From the NCBI GenBank assembly GCA_022801595.1, contig JAAWSO010000017.1, positions 1 through 32,507 of the forward strand: DNA of 32,507 bases. Reading direction: 5' to 3'. Source of the stretch: Clostridiales bacterium (GTDB lineage: Bacteria; Bacillota; Clostridia; Oscillospirales; Acutalibacteraceae). Shown here piece by piece: positions 8,735 to 15,158 of this stretch. Each line of letters starts with the position of its first letter. The stretch's first letter is position 1. The position numbers were made by a program, and so were the translations under genes. The notes beneath the pieces were generated by a model, which was not told where the DNA came from, did no database searches, and worked only from the letters and a program-made list of their open reading frames with translations.

Positions 8735-8970
8735 CTAAGAATAGCGATTCCATTCTTCTCTGTTTGTTCGTCCAACCATCCTTCCCTGCTCATAGGCTTG
8801 CTGCAACACGGAAGCATACGCCTCCATCTCTTCCATCCCAAGATAGGCGCCGATTGGTAAACCATCTCTTTGACCATCACCAGGAACAGCATGGGTTGGG
8901 TGAGATGGAGCAGCTTGGCCGCATTGGCAATATTCTCTTCCCTAAAAATATTTTAATACCTGCGTTCCAT
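8735..8970 (-). pseudogene. Probable relic of a LysR-type regulator
   Basis: An ATG at 8970 has a GGAAGGAG site 10 nt upstream, but the frame stops after five codons (MERRY). In another frame, 8943-8893 encodes REENIANAAKLLHLTQP, which resembles the start of the helix-turn-helix of LysR-type regulators (usually ..AREENITRAAELLHLTQPTLS..). After that the LysR pattern is lost; a third frame is open to a TAG at 8737 and reads ..GAYLGMEEMEAYASVLQQAYEQ... A terminator follows. A good ribosome site and terminator around broken frames suggest a decayed gene. Alternatively the match is chance; only about 17 residues support it. Confidence 0.4.
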
Positions 8971-9078
8971 CGTATCCCTACTCCTTCCTATGGATCGCTC
9001 TCTTACACCTGCACTCGGTCATTTCAGGTTTCATCTGACTCCCTAGATGAGCAATCCACTGTTTTGGGAAAGACATTG

Positions 9079-9128
9079 AAAAAAGAAAAAACTCGATCGG
9101 AACTGGAATCCATTCCATCGAGTTTTTC
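9079..9128 (-). terminator. Intrinsic terminator after bofA
   Basis: Arms AAAAACTCGAT (9087-9097) and ATCGAGTTTTT (9117-9127), with an inner GGAA/TTCC pairing; on the minus strand it continues into TTTTTTCTTTTTT. It lies about 50 nt past the bofA stop. Confidence 0.85.
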
Positions 9129-9179
9129 TAGTTGAATTCTTGGCTTTTGGATTGTCGCACTACTGCGCAGGCCAAATGT

Positions 9180-9443
9180 TCAGACAAAAAAGAGGTTAAG
9201 TACCAGCATGGTGGTCACTCCGGGAATTCCGCCTGCCGCCGATACCCCTAAGCTCATCAGACTTAGCGGCAGCGTCACTCCGGTTAGCCACCCGGTGAGG
9301 TTGACTGCCGCCAATGCGCACAGACCCATGCCAATGCCGCCCAGTGCATATTGCACTGGACGTTTTCCGCGCATCATCATCTGCAACACAACCAGCCCAA
9401 AAAAGGCGGCTACCATACTCGCGATCATGAGAATACTTGGCAA
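9180..9443 (-). CDS. bofA: BofA, inhibitor of pro-SigK processing
   Basis: Small integral membrane protein that holds the SpoIVFB protease inactive in the outer forespore membrane until the forespore signals. The 87-residue length fits the family. Two hydrophobic spans are seen (about 1-23 and 34-57) and the C-terminal family signature GVSAAGGIPGVTTMLVLNLFF, usually G-V-x-G-v-x-G-n-L. The start is a TTG at 9443: an AAAGGGG site sits 7 nt upstream, whereas the in-frame ATG at 9428 is too far from it. It follows yaaL by 15 nt and its ribosome site lies at the yaaL stop, suggesting coupling. In Bacillus the order recR-yaaL-bofA is known; recR is missing here. Confidence 0.88.
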   Translation of the reverse strand: MPSILMIASMVAAFFGLVVLQMMMRGKRPVQYALGGIGMGLCALAAVNLTGWLTGVTLPLSLMSLGVSAAGGIPGVTTMLVLNLFFV

Positions 9444-9458
9444 AACAACGCCCCTTTC

Positions 9459-9731
9459 CTATTCCTTGGTTTCTTTTGGTTCCAAATGGAAAGGAGGGGC
9501 CGAAACGCCTTGCTGGCGGGCGATCCCCAATAAATACCGGTACCGGGCCCGCAGCGATTCCCCTTCATAAATGCAGGATTCAATTAAGTCCTGGTTGGAC
9601 TCTAAATCGAACCAAGCGTTATTACAGTGAATCTGACGGTTGACCTCGCGAATCTCCTGCAAAAGAACGTCCTCCCCGCCAAAACGAGGGTTTTCCACTT
9701 CCTGCAAACAGCTTCGTACCGTTTCCATCAT
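9459..9731 (-). CDS. yaaL: YaaL-family (DUF2508) protein
   Basis: Small protein of unknown function conserved next to bofA in spore-forming Firmicutes. The 90 residues are mostly charged and helical, with the family pattern LLQEIREVNRQIHCNNAWFD and YEGESLRARYRYLLGIA; no signal peptide or membrane span is visible. The first of two adjacent ATGs (9731) has an AGGTGGAG site 5 nt upstream, the second 8 nt, so either is possible. It is first in a two-gene unit with bofA, with a promoter right in front. No biochemical role can be read from the sequence. Confidence 0.85.
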   Translation of the reverse strand: MMETVRSCLQEVENPRFGGEDVLLQEIREVNRQIHCNNAWFDLESNQDLIESCIYEGESLRARYRYLLGIARQQGVSAPPFHLEPKETKE

Positions 9732-9748
9732 AACAGCTCCACCTTTCG

Positions 9749-9777
9749 GTATTAGTGTATGCTGATAGGATAGACAA
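9749..9777 (-). promoter_or_regulatory. Sigma-A type promoter for yaaL-bofA
   Basis: TTGTCT (9777-9772), 17-bp spacer, TAATAC (9754-9749). The predicted start near 9742 falls inside the yaaL ribosome site, leaving a very short leader of about 11 nt. Confidence 0.55.
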
Positions 9778-9806
9778 TTATTCCCAAATTATACGGTTTT
9801 CCCGCC

Positions 9807-11966
9807 TCACTTCTCCGAGGCAATCGGCGTGCCAATAGCAGACAGAGAGCCGTACACCGGCATAAAATCGATCCGGCCGGTGGAAACATCGGCCGCTACC
9901 ACCTGAATCCGCAACGGCTGTCCGATGGTCATGGTGGTACCGGAAAGTTGGTCCACCTGGGTAATAACCCCGTCAAACTGAAAATCCGCTCCCTCAAAAG
10001 TATCCACCGCTACAAAGCCTTCGGCGCTGCTTTCCAGCTCCACGAAAACGCCCCGCTGGGTGACGCCGCAGATAATGCCGTCAAACTCTTCCCCAATGTG
10101 CTGGGTCATATATTCCGCAACATAACAGTCATCTGAAGTGCGCTCAGCAGACATGGCACGGACTTCCAAGCGGGAACAATCCGCCGCTACTTTGCCCACA
10201 AATTTGCTGAAATGGCTGTTGATATATTTAATATCGTTGGTTTCCTCCAAAACTGACAAAATCCGATGGATTGCGGTATCTGGGTAACGGCGAATGGGGG
10301 AGGTAAAATGGCAGTAATCCGCCAAAGCCAAACCAAAATGGCCCACCGGGTCTGTGGCATACCGGGCTTTTTCCATGGTGCGCAGGATTTGATGGGAAAC
10401 AATCTTATGACATGGCGTATCTTTCGCAGCATTCAGCACCTCGGCAAACTGAGCCGTTTTGGGCTTTTCCTTCCGAATACCGGCGAAAGAAACCCTCAAT
10501 GCACCCAACAGGTTGCACAACGCTTCCACCTTATCCGGGTCCGGCTTCTCGTGAATCCGGTAAACAAATGGGATGGCCTTTTCCGCCGCCAACTTTGCCG
10601 CAGCTTGGTTAGCGGTGATCATCAGCTGTTCGATTAATTCTTCCGCTACACCAGTTTGCCGCGGCTGCAAATCAATACAAATCCCGTCCTCATTGAGGAT
10701 AAACTTGGATTCGCTGCTTTCAATTTCCATGGTGCCGCTTTTCCGAGACTTTTCTTTCAGCACATCCGCCAGCTCTTTGGCTGCCAGTAAGCTATCCATT
10801 ACCGGGGCATATTTTTCCAGGATTTCGTGGCTAGCAGTCCCAGCGGCAATCTCGTTTACTTCCGCATATACGCCACGCACCTTGGAAATGATGATCGACT
10901 TTTTAAACTGATAGCCGGTAATCTCTCCATAAGAGTCTAAATCAATTAAAGCGGAAAATGTTAGTTTTTCTTCCCCGGCATTCAGGGAGCAAGCGTCATT
11001 GGAAAGCGCGGTAGGCAGCATAGGAACCACCCGGTCTGGGAAGTACACGGAGGTACCCCGCTTTTGGGCTTCCTCATCAATTGCGCTCCCTTCGGTCACG
11101 TAATGAGATACGTCTGCAATATGCACGCCCAGACGATATCCTCCTAAAGTGCGTTCCACAGAAACGGCATCGTCCAAATCTTTCGCATCGGCGCTGTCAA
11201 TAGTCAAAATCGGCCAATCCGTCAAGTCCAGACGCTTGTCTCGCTCTTCCTGAGTGATCTTCTGTTTCGCTGCTTTTTGGGCTTCGTCCAGCACCTCTTG
11301 GGGGAATTCGGTCGCAATATTGTTTTGCTCCAAAATCGCGTCCGTACAAATCCGGGCAACATTCGCTTTGCCAAACACCTTTTGAATCCGGGCAATCAGC
11401 TTCCCATTGCGAGGATTCCGGTCGATCTTAGCAAACACCTTGTCCCCTTCCTTGACTCCGCCCATAGTACTGCGGTCAATTTGGAGATTATAGCGGATGG
11501 GCAGATCCGCCACGAATTCGTAGTATCCTTCGTTGAATACCACTTTACCGCTGCAAGTCCGCTCGCCTCGTTCCAAAACCCGATCCACCTTGGCCGAAAT
11601 CCCCCGTGGAGTCTCCTCAATGTCTTTGATGAGTACCACGTCTTGGATCATGGCATCCTGTAAATTGGAGTAATGGACAAACAAATCCCCACCTCCGCCT
11701 TCTGGACGGACAAAAGCAAAGCCTTTGGACTGGGAGACTACAGTTGCGGTAACGCTTTGCCGGTTGTGGTTGAAGGTGATCATTTTTTTGTTGTTGACCT
11801 GAATTTTTTCCTCATTGTCCAGACGGCCCACGGACACATCGAACAAACGGCGTTCCTCTGGCGGAACTCCCAGTTGATTCATCAAGTCTTGCGCCGAAAT
11901 TGGTTTGCTTTCCTGTTGCAGCGCATCCATGATCTTTTCTTTCATTGCTTCAATTTGAAATTTCAT
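9807..11966 (-). CDS. rnr: Ribonuclease R
   Basis: Processive 3'-5' exoribonuclease that degrades structured RNA and takes part in tmRNA-linked quality control. The 719-residue protein has, in order, an N-terminal winged-helix segment (about 1-65), cold-shock RNA-binding domains, the RNB catalytic domain with TIDSADAKDLDDA (about 255-267, four metal-binding Asp) and a C-terminal S1 domain (about 625-710, GEEFDGIICGVTQRGVFVEL). It lacks the long Lys-rich tail seen in some homologues. The ATG at 11966 is chosen over the ATG at 11990 because the AGGGAGG lies between them, 12 nt ahead of the former. secG lies upstream, as is usual, but smpB/ssrA do not follow. Confidence 0.96.
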   Translation of the reverse strand: MKFQIEAMKEKIMDALQQESKPISAQDLMNQLGVPPEERRLFDVSVGRLDNEEKIQVNNKKMITFNHNRQSVTATVVSQSKGFAFVRPEGGGGDLFVHYSNLQDAMIQDVVLIKDIEETPRGISAKVDRVLERGERTCSGKVVFNEGYYEFVADLPIRYNLQIDRSTMGGVKEGDKVFAKIDRNPRNGKLIARIQKVFGKANVARICTDAILEQNNIATEFPQEVLDEAQKAAKQKITQEERDKRLDLTDWPILTIDSADAKDLDDAVSVERTLGGYRLGVHIADVSHYVTEGSAIDEEAQKRGTSVYFPDRVVPMLPTALSNDACSLNAGEEKLTFSALIDLDSYGEITGYQFKKSIIISKVRGVYAEVNEIAAGTASHEILEKYAPVMDSLLAAKELADVLKEKSRKSGTMEIESSESKFILNEDGICIDLQPRQTGVAEELIEQLMITANQAAAKLAAEKAIPFVYRIHEKPDPDKVEALCNLLGALRVSFAGIRKEKPKTAQFAEVLNAAKDTPCHKIVSHQILRTMEKARYATDPVGHFGLALADYCHFTSPIRRYPDTAIHRILSVLEETNDIKYINSHFSKFVGKVAADCSRLEVRAMSAERTSDDCYVAEYMTQHIGEEFDGIICGVTQRGVFVELESSAEGFVAVDTFEGADFQFDGVITQVDQLSGTTMTIGQPLRIQVVAADVSTGRIDFMPVYGSLSAIGTPIASEK

Positions 11967-12019
11967 TCTATGTTTTTGCCTCCCTGACATGTCCTTGTTT
12001 ATATTCTGAGCAAAATCGG

Positions 12020-12050
12020 ATAGTACTAGTCATGTTTTTATTCTTTACAA
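12020..12050 (-). promoter_or_regulatory. Possible promoter for rnr
   Basis: TTGTAA (12050-12045), then TAGTAC (12028-12023) at 16 nt or the overlapping TACTAT (12025-12020) at 19 nt. It lies between the secG terminator and rnr, where a promoter would be needed. Confidence 0.35.
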
Positions 12051-12064
12051 GTTTTGTAAGAACG

Positions 12065-12093
12065 AAAAAGCCCCGCTTTGGTTAAGCGAGGCT
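12065..12093 (-). terminator. Intrinsic terminator after secG
   Basis: On the minus strand AGCCTCGCTT and AAGCGGGGCT pair with one mismatch around a 5-nt loop and are followed by TTTTT. It separates secG from rnr. Confidence 0.8.
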
Positions 12094-12101
12094 CTTAATC
12101 C

Positions 12102-12128
12102 GGGGCGCCAGAACCGTTCTGGTTCCCC
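12102..12128 (-). repeat. Second hairpin in the secG 3' untranslated region
   Basis: GGGG-cg-CCAGAA-ccg-TTCTGG-tt-CCCC: two stems separated by a 2x2 internal loop, between the secG stop and its terminator. It has no T-run and may protect the mRNA 3' end or be bound by protein. Confidence 0.45.
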
Positions 12129-12148
12129 TCCAAGCAGGAACAAAACTC

Positions 12149-12664
12149 TTAAGCGTTGCTGCTTACGGTAGAACCCGCTGACTCACTGCTGGCATTCGCC
12201 GCACTTTCAGGCGTGCTGGAAGATGCCGCACCGCTCTCTGCCGGGGCGCTGCTGGAAGCTACACTCTCGGTACCGCTGCTCACGGCGCTGGAACCCGCTT
12301 CCGCGTCGCTTTCAGTAGCGCCGCTTGTTGTTGCAGGGGTACTCTCTGTTCCGGAAACTTGGGAAGATACTGGGGTGCTGGATGTATTTCCATCGTTGCC
12401 AGCATTGGCATGATTGGGGGAGAAGAATAAAATAATATTAACCACGATTACAAAAATAAAGAAACCGATGGCAATAAATCTTGTCCATCTCGCCAGGAAA
12501 GCATCAATAGAGCGCCCTTGATGCTTAGACAGGAAGGTATCTGAAGAGCCGCCAGTAATAACACTGTTGTTTTTCTGCTGCCCCTCCTGTAATAAAACAA
12601 TGGCAATGATTCCTACGGCAAACACCAGCAGGACAATACCAAAGGCTATTTCTAAACCAGACAT
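12149..12664 (-). CDS. secG: SecG, preprotein translocase subunit with long Ser-rich tail
   Basis: Membrane subunit of the SecYEG channel that assists SecA-driven export. The first 80 residues are a normal SecG: two membrane spans (about 4-25 and 62-82) joined by the conserved loop IVLLQEGQQKNNSVITGGSSDTF (seen in two parts, LLQ and the GG-Ser region). Usual length is 75-90; this one has 171 residues because of a C-terminal stretch of about 85 residues made almost only of Ser, Thr, Ala, Gly, Glu and Pro. By the known SecG topology the tail would lie outside the membrane. The ATG at 12664 has GGAGG 6 nt upstream; a frame extension to 12685 is not needed. It is expressed from its own promoter. 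Confidence 0.92.
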   Translation of the reverse strand: MSGLEIAFGIVLLVFAVGIIAIVLLQEGQQKNNSVITGGSSDTFLSKHQGRSIDAFLARWTRFIAIGFFIFVIVVNIILFFSPNHANAGNDGNTSSTPVSSQVSGTESTPATTSGATESDAEAGSSAVSSGTESVASSSAPAESGAASSSTPESAANASSESAGSTVSSNA

Positions 12665-12703
12665 ATTGTACCTCCGAATACACATTCCATAATAACTTCA
12701 ACC

Positions 12704-12732
12704 ATCATAACACAATTCCAAGCATTTAGCAA
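12704..12732 (-). promoter_or_regulatory. Sigma-A type promoter for secG
   Basis: TTGCTA (12732-12727), 17-bp spacer, TATGAT (12709-12704) with a TG two bases before the -10, about 40 nt upstream of the secG start. Confidence 0.7.
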
Positions 12733-12779
12733 GATTTTCTCTCAAATAATTTGTATATCCGGGCAAAAAGCGGACAACT

Positions 12780-12866
12780 TATAATCGGCAATCCTTTTCG
12801 TGTGTTTGCAATCCGGATTGTCACCGCCTGGTAAACAGCTATTGGCCGTTGAAAGGCGGTTTTTTG
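12780..12866 (+). ncRNA. Possible plus-strand small RNA between secG and the topoisomerase genes
   Basis: A strong plus-strand terminator (ACCGCCT 12823-12829, AGGCGGT 12854-12860, then TTTTTTGTTTTTT) has no plus-strand gene in front of it. A TATAAT lies at 12780-12785, with no good -35 at 17 nt. A transcript from about 12792 to 12866 would be about 75 nt and contain the palindrome CAATCCGGATTG. On the minus strand the hairpin has no T-run, so it does not explain the end of the topoisomerase operon. No known RNA family is recognised. Confidence 0.3.
12823..12866 (+). terminator. Plus-strand intrinsic terminator without a plus-strand gene
   Basis: A 7-bp GC-rich stem with a 24-nt loop that can itself pair (CAGC/GTTG), followed by a run of six T, G and more T. 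The direction is plus, opposite to both flanking genes. Confidence 0.55.
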
Positions 12867-12881
12867 TTTTTTACAAGTGGA

Positions 12882-15116
12882 TTACAGAGAAATTTGATCT
12901 CCCTGTAGCTCTTCGCTGCCAGGCAGCATGCCTGGGGAAGGCAAACTTTTTCGATATCGTTCCGGCTTTTTCAGCATCCCATCCCGATAGAGAACCGCTC
13001 CCTGTACCCGCTGGCCTTTCTTCAGAGTCATCATCGCCACGCCCAAGGTGCTTCGGGTCGTCTTTGCCGGCACCGCTTCCGAAGAAATCAGCAACATCCG
13101 CCCGTCAGTAGAGGTCATCAGCACCTCAGCCGGTTCTGGCAGATAACAAACGGCTACAATTGGGACTTTATCGCTGTATGCCCCCACCAACCGCCGGCGG
13201 TTGGTTTTGGTGGCATAGGACTCCATATCCACCCGGGCCGCTTTGCCGTTTTCAAAGAAGAACAGCATATGCCCCTCGTAGCCTTTGGTAGCCGCCATAT
13301 AGATGGCGTTTTCCCCTTCTTCCATGCCCAATTTAGCCGCTACATATTCACCGATGACGCTGGCTTTGGTATCTGGGAAATCCGACGCTTTTGCTTTATA
13401 CACGGTAGCGCGATCCGTAAAGAATAGCAGATCGCAGCCATTGCTGGCCTCCATTTGCTGGGAAATGGCGTCGCCTTCCTTGAGTTTCTGTTCGCCGCTC
13501 ATTCGGAGGGATTGCGGCGTAATTTTTTTGAAATATCCTTCCCGGCTGAAAAAGAGATGAACCGGATAGTCTGGAATGGTTTCCTCTAAGGAAACCTCCT
13601 CCATATCCTCCGCGTAAATCAACATGCTTTTCCGGGGCTGGCCATATTGTTTCATAACCTTTTGCAGTTCGGCAATGATAATATTTTTCACCTTGGTCTT
13701 GCTGTCCAAGATGCTTTGGAGATTTTCAATGTCCTTTTCCAATCCGGCAATCTCTTCCGTGCGTTTTAGGATATATTCCCGGTTCAGATGGCGCAGCTTG
13801 ATCTCCGCCACATATTCCGCTTGTACTTCGTCAATGCCGAAACCTGCCATCAGGTTCGGCACCACCGCGGTTTCCTCGTCCGTTTCCCGCACAATGGCCA
13901 CTGCTTTGTCGATATCCAGCAAAATCGCTTGAAGGCCACGAAGCAAATGAAGCTTGTCTTTTTTCTTGGTCAGGTCGAAATGGGTGCGGCGGCGGACGCA
14001 CTCCACCCGAAATGCCACCCATTCCTCCAACAGCTTGCCTACGCCCAATACCCTTGGGACTCCGGCCACCAGCACGTTAAAATTGCAGGAAAAGCTGTCC
14101 TCCAGGGGTGTCATCTTAAACAGGCGCTGCATCAGCTTTTCTGCATCCACGCCCCGCTTCAGATCAATGGTAATCTTCAGACCGTCCAATCCGGTTTCGT
14201 CCCGGATATCAGCGATTTCTTTTAGCTTGCCCTGGCGAACCAATTCTACCACTTTTTCCACGATCGCTTCCACCGTGGTGGTGGGTGGAATTTGAGTGAC
14301 GTCCAGGCAGTTGGCTGACTTATCGTAGGTATAGCGGGAACGCACCTTGATACTTCCCCGTCCAGTTCGATAGATGGTATCAATGGCGTTTTTCTCGTAA
14401 ATAATCTGTCCGCCGCCCGGAAAATCCGGCGCTAATAGGGTGGTGGCCAAATCATGTTCAGGATTTTTCATGAAATCAATGGCGGTCTGGCACACTTCCG
14501 CTAAATTAAACGGACAGATCGAACTGGCCATTCCCACTGCAATGCCGGTATTGGCATTGACCAGTACCGACGGATAACTGGCTGGAAGCAAGGTCGGTTC
14601 TTTCATGGTATTGTCGTAATTATCCACAAAATCCACGGTATCCTTATCAATATCCCCAAATAGCTCCTGACAAATCGCGTCCAGCTTGGCTTCCGTATAA
14701 CGGGAGGCCGCCCAAGCCATATCCCGGGAATAATATTTTCCGAAATTCCCCTTGGAATCAATATAAGGATGGAGCAGCGCCTCATATCCCCGGCTCAGGC
14801 GTACCATGGTGTCATAAATGGCGGAATCGCCATGAGGGTTCAGCTTCATGGTCTGCCCGACAATGTTGGCGGACTTGGTTCGCGGAGCATTCAACAGCCC
14901 CATTTTATACATGGTATACAGCAGCTTCCGGTGAGATGGTTTAAACCCATCAATTTCCGGGATCGCACGGGACATAATCACACTCATGGCGTAGGGCATA
15001 TAGTTTTGCTCCAGAGTATCGGTAATTTGTTGCTCCACCACCTCCCCGGCGCCTTCAATTACCCCATGTGCTTTGGGGGCGGAACCCGTACTGTTTTTTT
15101 TCTTTCTTGGGGGCAT
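12882..15116 (-). CDS. Type IIA topoisomerase subunit A (ParC/GyrA-like)
   Basis: DNA-cutting subunit of a type II topoisomerase; works with the ATPase subunit encoded 43 nt upstream. The 744-residue protein has the winged-helix/tower domain with the catalytic Tyr140 in AASRYTEAKL and the quinolone pocket HGDSAIYD (Ser98, Asp102). A coiled-coil gate (about 330-460) and a C-terminal part with beta-pinwheel-like repeats follow, but no intact GyrA box (QRRGGKG) is visible, so DNA wrapping as by gyrase is not expected and decatenation/topo IV-like work is more likely. The ATG at 15116 has GGAGT 8 nt upstream; an in-frame TTG at 15131 is rejected. Whether to call it ParC or a second GyrA cannot be settled here. 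Confidence 0.88.
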   Translation of the reverse strand: MPPRKKKNSTGSAPKAHGVIEGAGEVVEQQITDTLEQNYMPYAMSVIMSRAIPEIDGFKPSHRKLLYTMYKMGLLNAPRTKSANIVGQTMKLNPHGDSAIYDTMVRLSRGYEALLHPYIDSKGNFGKYYSRDMAWAASRYTEAKLDAICQELFGDIDKDTVDFVDNYDNTMKEPTLLPASYPSVLVNANTGIAVGMASSICPFNLAEVCQTAIDFMKNPEHDLATTLLAPDFPGGGQIIYEKNAIDTIYRTGRGSIKVRSRYTYDKSANCLDVTQIPPTTTVEAIVEKVVELVRQGKLKEIADIRDETGLDGLKITIDLKRGVDAEKLMQRLFKMTPLEDSFSCNFNVLVAGVPRVLGVGKLLEEWVAFRVECVRRRTHFDLTKKKDKLHLLRGLQAILLDIDKAVAIVRETDEETAVVPNLMAGFGIDEVQAEYVAEIKLRHLNREYILKRTEEIAGLEKDIENLQSILDSKTKVKNIIIAELQKVMKQYGQPRKSMLIYAEDMEEVSLEETIPDYPVHLFFSREGYFKKITPQSLRMSGEQKLKEGDAISQQMEASNGCDLLFFTDRATVYKAKASDFPDTKASVIGEYVAAKLGMEEGENAIYMAATKGYEGHMLFFFENGKAARVDMESYATKTNRRRLVGAYSDKVPIVAVCYLPEPAEVLMTSTDGRMLLISSEAVPAKTTRSTLGVAMMTLKKGQRVQGAVLYRDGMLKKPERYRKSLPSPGMLPGSEELQGDQISL

Positions 15117-15158
15117 CGCATTCAACTCCAATCCACAGGGAAGGCAGCGTCCTATCCC

